27,065 nucleotides of DNA from NCBI GenBank assembly GCA_033856175.1, contig JAWVFK010000029.1, positions 1 to 27,065 on the forward strand. The letters are read 5' to 3'. Shown piece after piece: positions 15,819-22,985 of this stretch; position 1 is the stretch's first letter; each line of letters opens with the position of its first letter. The translations under genes and the position numbers were made by a program. This DNA is from JAWVFK01 sp033856175 (GTDB lineage Bacteria > Actinomycetota > Thermoleophilia > Solirubrobacterales > 70-9). The notes under the pieces are model-generated. The model worked only from the letters and a program-made list of their open reading frames with translations. It had not been told where the DNA came from and made no database searches.

Positions 15819-15851
15819 GCCGCCCGGCAGTCTCCACCGTCGCCGGCTCAG
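15809..15851. terminator. Nested inverted repeats between convergent genes
   Basis: GCCGGGC (15809-15815), loop TGAGCC, GCCCGGC (15822-15828) is a perfect 7-bp stem over the metallophosphoesterase stop codon. An alternative 8-bp pairing joins CTGAGCCG (15815-15822) to CGGCTCAG (15844-15851). Neither has a U-tract. The location between converging genes suggests bidirectional termination. Confidence 0.4.
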
Positions 15852-16522
15852 AGCAGGCGCAGCGGCGGCTCGAGCAGCTCGGGCCCGTCCTTGCGGACGT
15901 CGTTGACGGCGTCGGAGACCTCACGCACCTCTAGCTCACCTCGATAGGGCACGAGCAGGCTGGCCAGCTCCGCCACCGATGCGCCTGGCTCGAGCCAGGC
16001 CGCCTCGGCGCCGGCCGGCAGGATCACCGGCATCCGCCCGTGGATCGGCCGCATCGTCTCGTTTGGCTCGCAGGTCGCCAGCGCGCAGCTGTGGAGCGGC
16101 TCGCCGTCCTCGCCGCGGCGCATCGCCCAGATGCCGGCGAAGGCGAACAGCTCGGCACCGGGGAGCGAGATCCAGACGGGCTGCTTGCCGTTCTCGTCCT
16201 TTCGCCACTCGTAGAAGCCATCGGCCGGAAGCAGGCAGCGGCGTTGCTCGAACGACTCGCGGAACGGCTTGGCGACGGCGATCGTCTCGGCCCGGGCGTT
16301 GATCAGCGGCCGCCCGCCGGCGTCGAAGCTCTCCGGCAGCAGGCCCCAGCGCAGCCGACCGAGGTCACGGTCGCCCTCCTCGTCGCGGCGGATTGCCAGC
16401 ACGGGATCGGTGGGCGCGATGTTGTAGCGCGGCTCGGCTTCGACCTCCGCCCTCTCGTCGAGCGAGAAGCGCATCCGCAGCCGCCGCGGATCGGGATCGG
16501 TGAGCGTGTAGCGGCCGCACAT
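15848..16522 (-). CDS. SRAP domain DNA-crosslink repair protein (YedK/HMCES family)
   Basis: The product (224 aa) belongs to the SOS-response-associated peptidase family. These proteins bind abasic sites in single-stranded DNA and form a protective thiazolidine crosslink through Cys2. The protein starts MCGRYTLT, so Cys2 becomes N-terminal after Met removal. N75 (LINARAET), E105 (GFYEW) and H161 (IHGRMP) fall at the positions known for the E. coli YedK active site. ATG 16522 is certain because Cys2 must follow it. The open frame upstream runs through a tRNA gene and is not coding. TAACGT lies 8 nt before the ATG and there is no ribosome-binding site, suggesting a leaderless mRNA. tRNA-Leu(CAA) lies 30 nt upstream on the same strand. 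Confidence 0.95.
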   Translation of the reverse strand: MCGRYTLTDPDPRRLRMRFSLDERAEVEAEPRYNIAPTDPVLAIRRDEEGDRDLGRLRWGLLPESFDAGGRPLINARAETIAVAKPFRESFEQRRCLLPADGFYEWRKDENGKQPVWISLPGAELFAFAGIWAMRRGEDGEPLHSCALATCEPNETMRPIHGRMPVILPAGAEAAWLEPGASVAELASLLVPYRGELEVREVSDAVNDVRKDGPELLEPPLRLL

Positions 16523-16530
16523 GATCGACG

Positions 16531-16536
16531 ACGTTA
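16531..16536 (-). promoter_or_regulatory. -10-like element of the SRAP gene
   Basis: TAACGT on the minus strand, 8 nt before ATG 16522. No -35 consensus; the expected position falls inside the tRNA gene. Confidence 0.3.
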
Positions 16537-16552
16537 GCGACAGCCATCGCAG

Positions 16553-16635
16553 TGCCGGAGGTGGGACTCGAACCCACACGCCCTTGCGGACACGGCCTTT
16601 TGAGGGCCGCATGTCTACCGTTCCATCACTCCGGC
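16553..16635 (-). tRNA. tRNA-Leu (CAA)
   Basis: This 83-nt class-II tRNA has acceptor GCCGGAG/CTCCGGC, anticodon stem CGGCC/GGCCG with loop CTCAAAA (anticodon CAA), a variable arm with TCCGCAAGGG, T-arm GTGGG/CCCAC with TTCGAGT, and discriminator A. CCA is not encoded. Confidence 0.95.
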
Positions 16636-16646
16636 GCCCTAAGCGA

Positions 16647-16652
16647 ACGATA
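16647..16652 (-). promoter_or_regulatory. -10-like element of tRNA-Leu (CAA)
   Basis: TATCGT on the minus strand, 11 nt before the tRNA 5' end. It is divergent from the -10 of the M28 gene, 15 bp away. Confidence 0.4.
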
Positions 16653-16667
16653 GTCCCGCACGGCGGC

Positions 16668-16673
16668 GATAAT
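16668..16673 (+). promoter_or_regulatory. -10-like element of the M28 gene
   Basis: GATAAT, then 9 nt, then GTG 16683. This supports GTG 16683 over ATG 16701, which is also in frame. Confidence 0.4.
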
Positions 16674-16682
16674 CCGCTGCCT

Positions 16683-17897
16683 GTGGACGCGGCCGTTGCC
16701 ATGCAGAGGATCGAACGGCTCTGCTCGTTCGCCGGCCGCTATCCGGGGACCGACGCCGAGCGTCGCGCTGCCAACGACCTCGCCGGTCAGCTGCGGGGCG
16801 CGGGGCAGCGAGTCGAGGTCGAGCCGATCCACGTCCACCCCCAGTGGGCGCTCGTCCACGCCGCCCACCTGGCGCTGGCGATCGCCGCCAGCCTCGTCGC
16901 GATTGCCAGCCCGGCGGCCGGGTTTGTCCTGGTGCTGCTCACAGCGACCTCGCTCTACCTCGATCTCAACAGCCGCCTCTATCTGCTGCGACGGCTGTTC
17001 TTTCGCCGCGCCTCGCAGAACGTCCTCGGCCGCGGTCGCCGGCCCGAGGCGCCGGCTCGGATCGTCATCTCAGCCCACTACGACGCCGGCCGCACCGGCG
17101 CCGTCTACGGCGAGCGGGCGACGCGAATCGCCGCCCGGCTTCCCCGGGCGGCTCGCGTCGCCCTGGCGCCGATGCGGATCGTCTTCTGGTCGCTGGCCTT
17201 GTTGGTGCCGTTGCTCGGCGCGCGCCTCGCCGGGATCGATGCCAGCTGGCTCGCGGCCGTTCAGCTCGTGCCGACCGTCGTCCTGATCGTCGCCTTCGTC
17301 GCGCTGCTCGACATCGCTCTCTCGCCGGTGGTCACGGGCGCCAACGACAACGCCTCGGGTGTTGCCGTGGCGATGGCGCTCGAGGAGGCGCTCGCCGAGG
17401 AGCCCCCCTCCCAGCTCGACGTCTGGCTGCTGCTGACCGGCGGCCACGAGTGCCTCGGCGAGGGGATGCGCAGCTTCGTCCGCGAGCACGCCGACGAACT
17501 CGCCGAGGCGCCGACCTACTTCCTCGTGCTGGACGCGGTCGGCAGCGGCGACGTCCACTACGCGACCAGCGAAGGGCTCGCCGTCAGCTACCCGCTCGAC
17601 CCCCGCCTGACGCAGATCTGCGAGGCGATCGCCACCGCGGACCACGAGAGCAAAAACCGCTTCCGCGCCGTCGCCACCGCGAGCGGCTCGCTGACCGACG
17701 CGCTGCCCGCAAGCCAGGCCGGCCACCCCGCGATCGCCCTGGTCGGAGCCTCCGGGCCCGGCCTGCCACCGCCTCACCACCACAGCCGCAGCGATACGCC
17801 CGACCGCATCGATCCGGGCGCCCTCGAGCGCTTTCACGACTTCGCGCTCGAGCTGGTCCGCCAGATCGACCGTGACACCGATCGCAGGCTCGGCTGA
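16683..17897 (+). CDS. Membrane M28-family peptidase-like protein
   Basis: The product (404 aa) has an M28 (aminopeptidase Y/bacterial leucyl aminopeptidase) fold interrupted by membrane helices. Helices lie at about 58-78 and 80-95, and two more at about 178-215. Zinc-site positions are H132 and D134 (SAHYDAG), D222 (ANDNASG), E256, D284 (DAVGSGD) and a His in H365-H-H367. M28 enzymes normally show Glu-Glu, the first catalytic and the second a zinc ligand; here the pair is H255-E256, so the catalytic Glu appears replaced. It may be an altered enzyme or a pseudo-peptidase. GTG 16683 is favoured by the -10 nine nt upstream. The stop codon overlaps the next gene's ATG by one base (TGATG), implying translational coupling. 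Confidence 0.85.
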   Translation: MDAAVAMQRIERLCSFAGRYPGTDAERRAANDLAGQLRGAGQRVEVEPIHVHPQWALVHAAHLALAIAASLVAIASPAAGFVLVLLTATSLYLDLNSRLYLLRRLFFRRASQNVLGRGRRPEAPARIVISAHYDAGRTGAVYGERATRIAARLPRAARVALAPMRIVFWSLALLVPLLGARLAGIDASWLAAVQLVPTVVLIVAFVALLDIALSPVVTGANDNASGVAVAMALEEALAEEPPSQLDVWLLLTGGHECLGEGMRSFVREHADELAEAPTYFLVLDAVGSGDVHYATSEGLAVSYPLDPRLTQICEAIATADHESKNRFRAVATASGSLTDALPASQAGHPAIALVGASGPGLPPPHHHSRSDTPDRIDPGALERFHDFALELVRQIDRDTDRRLG

Positions 17898-18535
17898 TGT
17901 CACCGCGGCGGCGTCGCATCCTCGGCCGGCTGGCGCTCGGCGTCATCGCGGCGCTCGTCCTCGCGACGGTCATCGCCCAGCTGCTTCTGCCCGGCTACGC
18001 CGCCGATCGGATCGAGTCGCGGCTCACGGGCCATGGAGGCCAGGCTCACGCCTCGGTCCACGCCTTCCCCGCACTGCGGCTGCTGTTCGGCCACGGTGAC
18101 CGCATCGAGATCGACGCATCGGGGGTCGACCTCGGCCTGCAGGCCGCCCGCGACCGGCCCTTCTCCCGTCTGGACGGCTTCGAGCACGTCGCGATCTCGG
18201 TCCGCGGCAGTCGTGCCGGGCCGCTCAGCGTCAGCCGGATGGAGCTGGCGCGCGACGGCTCCTCGCCCTACCGCTTCGTCTGGCGGGGAAGCGTCTCGCT
18301 CGCCGACCTCGCTGGCTCTGCGGGCAGTCAATTCGGTCTCTTTGGCGCTCTCGCCGGCCAGATCGCCGCCGGCTCGATTCCCAACGGCAGCCGGCCGCTG
18401 CCGATCGATCTCGACATGACGCTGGCCAGCGAGGGCGGTCGCCTGCGGGTGCTCTCGGGCGGCGGCACGATCGCCGGCCTGCCGACCGGTCCCCTTGCCG
18501 AGCTGCTGACAAATGCGATCGCCGTGCGACTCTAG
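17897..18535 (+). CDS. DUF2993/LmeA-like lipid-binding exported protein
   Basis: The product (212 aa) has an Arg-rich N-terminus followed by a membrane anchor at about 10-32 (LALGVIAALVLATVIAQLLLP). The remainder, with LPGYAADRIESRL, the beta-rich SVHAFPALRLLFGHGDRIEIDASGV and repeated amphipathic strands, resembles the DUF2993 family, which includes mycobacterial LmeA, a periplasmic phospholipid-binding protein of lipoglycan synthesis. The match is by pattern only. ATG 17897 shares its A with the upstream M28 stop (TGATG), so the two proteins are probably made together in the envelope. A 72-nt gap with a new promoter separates it from acetoacetyl-CoA synthetase. Confidence 0.7.
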   Translation: MSPRRRRILGRLALGVIAALVLATVIAQLLLPGYAADRIESRLTGHGGQAHASVHAFPALRLLFGHGDRIEIDASGVDLGLQAARDRPFSRLDGFEHVAISVRGSRAGPLSVSRMELARDGSSPYRFVWRGSVSLADLAGSAGSQFGLFGALAGQIAAGSIPNGSRPLPIDLDMTLASEGGRLRVLSGGGTIAGLPTGPLAELLTNAIAVRL

Positions 18536-18595
18536 AGCTGGTGTCCCGCCGATCTCAGCGTCTGTGAGCACCCCCGCCGAGCCCCAGCCCGGTGA

Positions 18596-18601
18596 TATAA
18601 G
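18596..18601 (+). promoter_or_regulatory. -10-like element of acetoacetyl-CoA synthetase
   Basis: TATAAG, then CGCCCG, then GTG 18608. The same CGCCCG hexamer immediately precedes the ATG at 11597. No ribosome-binding site is present, so the mRNA is probably leaderless. Confidence 0.4.
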
Positions 18602-18607
18602 CGCCCG

Positions 18608-20626
18608 GTGAGCGACGAGGCTAGCCCGGCCCAGGAGGGCGTCAAGCTCTGGGAGCCCTCGCCGGCCGCGATCGAGCGCTCCAACATGACCCGCTACATG
18701 CGCTGGCTGGCGCAAGAGCGCGATCTCGAGTTCGAGGACTACGAGTCCCTCTGGCGCTGGTCGACGATCGAGCTCGAGCAGTTCTGGGCCTCGATCTGGG
18801 ACTTCTGCGAGGTGATCACCCATGCCCCCTACGAGCGCGTGCTGGCCAATCGTGAGATGCCCGGTGCCGAGTGGTTCCCGGGAGCGAAGCTGAGCTATCC
18901 CGAGCACGTCTTTCGCGACCGGGACGAGACCGGCACAGCCATCTTCCACGCCTCCGAGCTGCGGCCGCTGGCCGAGATCAGCTGGGGCGAGCTCGCCGAT
19001 AAGGTCGCTCGCGCCACGGCGGCGCTGCGGGGGCTCGGGGTCGAGCGCGGCGATCGCGTCGTCGCCTACCTGCCCAACATCCCCGAGGCCGTGATCGGCT
19101 TCCTCGCCAGCGCCAGCATCGGCGCGATCTGGTCGAGTTGCTCGCCCGACTTCGGCGCCGCCAGCGTCGTCGACCGCTTCGCCCAGATCGAGCCCAAGGT
19201 GCTGCTCGCGGTCGACGGCTACCGCTACGGCGGCAAGGACTTCGACCGCCGCGAGGTCGTCGCCGGCCTGCGACGCGAGATGCCGACGCTGGAGCATGTC
19301 GTCGTCGTCCCCTATCTCGACGACGAACCCGACATCGGAGGCATCGAGAACGCGATCGGCTGGCGCCAGCTGCTCGACGGCGCCGACGACGCCGACCTCG
19401 CTTTCGAGCCGCTGCCGTTCGACCACCCGCTCTGGGTCCTCTACTCATCCGGCACGACGGGGCTGCCGAAGGCGATCGTCCAGGGCCAGGGCGGGATCCT
19501 GCTCGAGCACCTGAAGAAGCTGACGCTCCACGTCGATGCCCAGGCGGGCGACCGCCTCTTCTGGTTCACGACGACCGGCTGGATGATGTGGAACTTCATC
19601 GTCGCCGGGCTGCTTACCGAGGCGGCGATCGTCCTCTACGACGGCAACCCCGGCCACCCCGACATGGGCGTGCTCTGGGACCTCGCCGAACGCAGTGGGA
19701 TGACCTGCTTCGGCACCAGCGCCAGCTACATCGCCTCCTGCATCAAGGCCGAGGAGGACCCGACCGCCGGCCGCGAGCTCTCGAAGCTGCGCGCGATCGG
19801 GTCGACCGGCTCCCCCCTCGCCCCCGAGGGCTTCGACTGGGTCTATGACCGCGTCGGCGCCGACACCTGGCTGTTCTCGACCAGCGGTGGCACCGACGTC
19901 TGTACCGCCTTCGTCGGCGGCGTACCGATCCTGCCCGTCTACCGGGGCGAGCTGCAGGGCCGGGCGCTGGGGGCCAAGGTCGAGGCCTTCGACGAGCAGG
20001 GCGGTTCGGTGATCGACGAGGTCGGCGAGCTGGTGATCACCGAGCCGATGCCCTCGATGCCGCTGTTCTTCTGGGGCGACGAGGACGGCTCGCGCTATCG
20101 CGCCAGCTACTTCGAGCACTATCCGGGCGTCTGGCGCCACGGCGACTGGATCGAGATCACCTCGCGCGGCACGGCGATCATCTACGGCCGCTCCGACTCG
20201 ACGATCAACCGCCAGGGGGTGCGGATGGGGACGAGTGAGATCTACCGCGCCGTGCTCGCCGCGCCGGAGGTCGTCGATGCCCTGGTCGTCGACGTGCCGC
20301 GACCTGGGACCGAGGGCTGGATGCCGCTGTTCGTCGTCCTGCGAGACGGCGAGGCGCTCGACGACGAGCTGGCCGGCAAGATCAAGCGGCAGATCCGCGA
20401 GCACTGCTCGCCGCGCCACGTGCCGAACGCGATCTACGCGGTGACCGAGGTGCCGAGGACGCTCAGCGGCAAGGTGCTCGAGGTGCCCGTCAAGCGGATC
20501 CTCAGCGGCACGTCGGTCGAGAAGGCGGTATCACGCGACTCGCTCGCCAACCCCGCCGCGCTCGACTACTTCGTCGCGCTGGCGAGCCGGCTCGACGCCG
20601 AAGCATCCCTGACTAGGAAGCGCTGA
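18608..20626 (+). CDS. Acetoacetyl-CoA synthetase (acetoacetate-CoA ligase)
   Basis: The product (672 aa) is an ANL-superfamily adenylate-forming ligase: acetoacetate + ATP + CoA gives acetoacetyl-CoA. The N-terminus (KLWEPSPAAIERSNMTRYMRWL, WEF-like) and the length distinguish acetoacetyl-CoA synthetases from acetyl-CoA synthetases. The ATP motif YSSGTTGLPK is at 279-288, the core GSTGSPLAPEGFDW segment follows, the hinge motif GRSDSTINRQGVRMG near 520 is clear, and the catalytic C-terminal lysine is K622 (LSGKV). GTG 18608 is 6 nt after a -10-like element. It can use the acetoacetate made by the HMG-CoA lyase encoded near 26 kb. Its 3' end overlaps the convergent anti-sigma gene by 14 bp. 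Confidence 0.93.
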   Translation: MSDEASPAQEGVKLWEPSPAAIERSNMTRYMRWLAQERDLEFEDYESLWRWSTIELEQFWASIWDFCEVITHAPYERVLANREMPGAEWFPGAKLSYPEHVFRDRDETGTAIFHASELRPLAEISWGELADKVARATAALRGLGVERGDRVVAYLPNIPEAVIGFLASASIGAIWSSCSPDFGAASVVDRFAQIEPKVLLAVDGYRYGGKDFDRREVVAGLRREMPTLEHVVVVPYLDDEPDIGGIENAIGWRQLLDGADDADLAFEPLPFDHPLWVLYSSGTTGLPKAIVQGQGGILLEHLKKLTLHVDAQAGDRLFWFTTTGWMMWNFIVAGLLTEAAIVLYDGNPGHPDMGVLWDLAERSGMTCFGTSASYIASCIKAEEDPTAGRELSKLRAIGSTGSPLAPEGFDWVYDRVGADTWLFSTSGGTDVCTAFVGGVPILPVYRGELQGRALGAKVEAFDEQGGSVIDEVGELVITEPMPSMPLFFWGDEDGSRYRASYFEHYPGVWRHGDWIEITSRGTAIIYGRSDSTINRQGVRMGTSEIYRAVLAAPEVVDALVVDVPRPGTEGWMPLFVVLRDGEALDDELAGKIKRQIREHCSPRHVPNAIYAVTEVPRTLSGKVLEVPVKRILSGTSVEKAVSRDSLANPAALDYFVALASRLDAEASLTRKR

Positions 20627-21308
20627 GCGACGCTCGCAGGATCGGCGCCGAGCCTGGCTCAGCGCTGCCGCCGCGCCGCTCCCGGGTGACCATCAGCTCG
20701 TCGGCGCCTCGAACGTGGCCGCTGATCGCCACCGTGGCGACGCCGTTGCGGTCGGGCACGAACACGCTCGACGGCTCGATCGCAGAGCCGCGACGCAGCC
20801 AGGCCTCGTAGACCTGGCCGCCGGGGCGCGCCGGGAGGCCGCGAGCTACGAGCACGGCCGAGTCGCCGCGGCGTACGAGCGAGACCTGGGTGCCGTGGAG
20901 CTCGCCCGGGGCGGCCCTCACCGCGACCGTCGACGCCCGCTGGCCCCCTGGACCACGGGCGAGGTAGCCGGCAACGACTGCGGCGAGGAGCATCCCCGCC
21001 AGCGCTCCCGCGAGCGCAGCCGACGGTCGAACCGGCAGCCAGGCCCACCGCGACGGGCGTCGTTCGCGGCGAGCCTCGGCGCGAACCTCCGACATCACCC
21101 TGCCGCGCACGCGCTTCGGCGCCTGCTGCTGGTCGACTGAGGCGGGAATGAGGTCGACGGCCGGCTGCAGCCAGCGCAGATCGCGCTCGCAGCGCTCGCA
21201 CTCGGCGAGATGGCGCTCGACGGCCTGCGCCTGATCGGCCTCGAGCGCGCCCAGCGCGTAGCCGGCGATCTGCTCGCTCCAATCCTGGTCGTGCTCGCGG
21301 TGGGTCAT
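20613..21308 (-). CDS. RskA-like transmembrane anti-sigma factor
   Basis: The product (231 aa) has a cytoplasmic zinc-finger anti-sigma domain with H33-x3-C37-x2-C40, one membrane helix at about 95-117 (SAALAGALAGMLLAAVVAGYLA), and an extracytoplasmic RskA (anti-sigma-K) domain, recognised by VYEAWLRRG, SSVFVPDRNGVA, and VTRERRGGSAEPGS. It should hold its cognate sigma factor inactive until an envelope signal triggers proteolysis. ATG 21308 overlaps the sigma stop by 4 bp (ATGA), so translation is coupled. The open frame upstream is a shadow of the sigma gene. In mycobacteria SigK/RskA respond to redox state; the same for this pair is inference. Confidence 0.92.
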   Translation of the reverse strand: MTHREHDQDWSEQIAGYALGALEADQAQAVERHLAECERCERDLRWLQPAVDLIPASVDQQQAPKRVRGRVMSEVRAEARRERRPSRWAWLPVRPSAALAGALAGMLLAAVVAGYLARGPGGQRASTVAVRAAPGELHGTQVSLVRRGDSAVLVARGLPARPGGQVYEAWLRRGSAIEPSSVFVPDRNGVATVAISGHVRGADELMVTRERRGGSAEPGSAPILRASLSAS

Positions 21309-21913
21309 TGCAGGCTCTCGGCCACGATCGAGCGGATTTTCTCGAGGCCGAGGCGCATCCTGCCCTTGACCGTACCGAGCGGCATCCCCAGCATCTGGGC
21401 GATCTCGGATTGGCTGAAGCCGCCGAAGTAGGCGAGCTCGATCACCCGCGACTGCTCCGAGGGCAGCTCGGCGAGGGCGCCGCGAAGCTCGCCGGCAGTC
21501 TCGTTGCGCATCGCCTCGGCCTCGGTACCGGTCGCGAGCGCGGCGGGCTGGCGTTCGAGCAGCTCGTGGGGATCGACGTCGCTGCGCGACTGCGGCCGCA
21601 CCATCTGGCGGCGGATCGTGTCGATCGCGCGATTGCGGACGACACCGAGCGTCCAGCTCCTGACGCTGCCCCGCGCGGTGTCGTAGCCGGAGCGGCTGCG
21701 CCAGATCGAGAGGAACGCCTCCTGGATCACGTCCTCGGCGAGCGCGCGATCTCCGAGGATCCGATGGGCCAGCGAGTAAGCCGAGCCCGAGTGACGGTCG
21801 TAGAAGAGCTCGAAGGCGTCGGCGTCCTTCTCGCTGACCAGCTGCATCAGCTCTTCGTCGGCGAGCCGGGAGAGCCGGTTTCGTCTCTTGCTTGTCGGTC
21901 GCAGCATTGACAT
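21305..21913 (-). CDS. ECF sigma factor (SigK-like) paired with RskA-like anti-sigma
   Basis: The product is 202 aa. Region 2 begins at ELMQLVSEKDADAFELFYDRHSGSAYSLAHRILGD and includes AEDVIQEAFLSIWR; region 2.4/linker has RSWTLGVVRNRAIDTIRR. Region 4 is ELPSEQSRVIELAYFGGFSQSEIAQMLGMPLGTVKGRMRLGLEKIR, with a helix-turn-helix. Start ATG 21913 is preferred. A longer frame starts at TTG 21943, but the promoter boxes upstream place the predicted transcription start at about 21942, which would exclude it. ATG 21907 is also possible. No Shine-Dalgarno site is obvious. It overlaps the anti-sigma gene by 4 bp (ATGA) and is divergent from the lipoprotein/cupredoxin pair. Confidence 0.92.
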   Translation of the reverse strand: MSMLRPTSKRRNRLSRLADEELMQLVSEKDADAFELFYDRHSGSAYSLAHRILGDRALAEDVIQEAFLSIWRSRSGYDTARGSVRSWTLGVVRNRAIDTIRRQMVRPQSRSDVDPHELLERQPAALATGTEAEAMRNETAGELRGALAELPSEQSRVIELAYFGGFSQSEIAQMLGMPLGTVKGRMRLGLEKIRSIVAESLQ

Positions 21914-21948
21914 CTGGACGAAGGAGTCGCGTGGGCCCTTCAACTGAG

Positions 21949-21976
21949 CCTACGGCGGGCCTGGCCCAGCGGATCA
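21949..21976 (-). promoter_or_regulatory. ECF-type promoter of the sigma/anti-sigma operon
   Basis: The minus strand reads TGATCC (21976-21971), 16 nt, CGTAGG (21954-21949). It is identical in both boxes and spacing to the divergent promoter at 21992-22019, as expected for autoregulation by the adjacent ECF sigma factor. Confidence 0.6.
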
Positions 21977-21991
21977 CGGGTCGACCACGAT

Positions 21992-22019
21992 TGATCCGGG
22001 CCGGGGATCGCCCCGTAGG
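21992..22019 (+). promoter_or_regulatory. ECF-type promoter of the lipoprotein/cupredoxin operon
   Basis: TGATCC (21992-21997), 16 nt, CGTAGG (22014-22019). The lipoprotein ATG is at 22075, giving a leader of about 50 nt. The boxes match the divergent sigma promoter exactly. Confidence 0.6.
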
Positions 22020-22074
22020 TGGTTGGCAAGGCCTGCTCGGGCCATACCCCCATCGACCAAGGAGAACCAGAAAC

Positions 22075-22599
22075 ATGGAACACCCACCGAAGGACCAACG
22101 ATCCACGCAACAGCGATCGAAGCTGCTCGCCGTACCGGTGCTCGCAGCGCTGCTGGGCCTCGCCGCATGCGGCGGCAGCAACGACGGCAAGAACGGCGCC
22201 AACGCGTCGAGCACACCGACCGCGGCGGCAACCCCGACCGGCAAGGTGAGCTTCGTCGATCCGAAGAGCGGCGCGACGACCTCGAAGGTCGTTATCGCAA
22301 AGGTCAAGCTCGTCGGCTTCAAGCTCGACGCCGCTGACGTCGGCATGGCAGCCGCCCCGGGAGTGGGCCATCTCCACTTCTCGCTGGACGGCGGCAAGTT
22401 CGACCTGCCGCAGTACTCGGGCGCCAACGGCCAGCTCGCCAAGAAGCTGGGCGTCGACGGCAAGTACTCGCCGTCGGTGACGCCGACGATCACCTATCGC
22501 GGCCTGCCGGCCGGACAGCACACGCTGCGCGTCGAGCTGGCCAACAACGACCACTCGCCCGCCGGGGCGAGCGCTGAGACTGCCTTCACGGTTCAGTAA
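22075..22599 (+). CDS. Exported lipoprotein with beta-rich domain
   Basis: The product (174 aa) has a signal peptide with a canonical lipobox L29-A-A-C32, so Cys32 is lipidated and the protein is anchored outside the membrane. A Ser/Thr/Ala/Asn linker runs to about residue 58. The C-terminal domain is beta-rich, with a GHLHFSLDGG turn, SPSVTPTITYRGLPAGQHTLRVELANNDHSP and a Val-rich end. This resembles small extracytoplasmic domains of the DUF4399 kind, but I would not name the family. The H-x-H and the closing NDHSP could bind metal. ATG 22075 has AAGGAG 10 nt upstream (22059-22064). It is followed at once by a cupredoxin gene and is divergent from the sigma/anti-sigma pair. Confidence 0.85.
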   Translation: MEHPPKDQRSTQQRSKLLAVPVLAALLGLAACGGSNDGKNGANASSTPTAAATPTGKVSFVDPKSGATTSKVVIAKVKLVGFKLDAADVGMAAAPGVGHLHFSLDGGKFDLPQYSGANGQLAKKLGVDGKYSPSVTPTITYRGLPAGQHTLRVELANNDHSPAGASAETAFTVQ

Positions 22600-22613
22600 T
22601 CGTGAGGAGGCGG

Positions 22614-22955
22614 ATGCGAAGCCGGCGGCTGCCGGCAATCGCGGTCGGGGTCGGGGCGCTGCTGATCAGCGCCCCGAGCCTCGGCTGCGGGGCCAGCGGC
22701 TCCGCCGAGGCGAACGCGGTCGACACGTTCGAGTTCGGCTTCAGGCCGGCCGCGGCGCACGTCCACGTCGGCGCCACGGTCAGCTGGACCAACAGCGGCA
22801 AGCTGACCCACAACGTCCAGGGGAGCGGCTTCTTCTCGAAGGCCCTCGACCCGGGAATGACCTACCGCCACCGGTTCACCAAGCCGGGCAAGTACCCCTA
22901 CGTCTGCTCGCTGCATCCGCAGACGATGCGCGGCACCGTCGTCGTCAGCGGCTAA
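22614..22955 (+). CDS. Exported type-1 copper cupredoxin (plastocyanin-like)
   Basis: The product (113 aa) has a basic N-terminus, a hydrophobic signal segment ending at SLGC25 (a non-canonical lipobox), and a single cupredoxin domain. Copper ligands are all present: H66 (THNV), C98, H101 and M105 in the YVCSLHPQTMRG loop. The domain start FEFGFRPAAAHVHVGATVSWTN is typical of plastocyanin/amicyanin proteins, which carry single electrons in the periplasm or at the cell surface. GTG 22602 is an alternative start. ATG 22614 has GAGGAGG only 3 nt away, closer than usual. It lies 14 nt after the lipoprotein stop, so the two are surely one transcript. Confidence 0.9.
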   Translation: MRSRRLPAIAVGVGALLISAPSLGCGASGSAEANAVDTFEFGFRPAAAHVHVGATVSWTNSGKLTHNVQGSGFFSKALDPGMTYRHRFTKPGKYPYVCSLHPQTMRGTVVVSG

Positions 22956-22985
22956 GGGACTCGTCGAACCCCCAGCGGTCGCCGA

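Noticed and set aside
16523..16702. N-terminal extension of the SRAP protein
   Set aside because: It would read through the tRNA-Leu gene, and Cys2 of MCGR must be at the N-terminus for activity.
17900..19426. Minus-strand open frame of 508 codons
   Set aside because: It is antisense to the DUF2993-like gene and acetoacetyl-CoA synthetase. No domain, only GC-driven absence of stops.
21309..22493. N-terminal extension of the anti-sigma frame
   Set aside because: This stretch overlaps the sigma gene and the divergent lipoprotein in other frames. The zinc-finger domain starts right after ATG 21308, which overlaps the sigma stop as ATGA.
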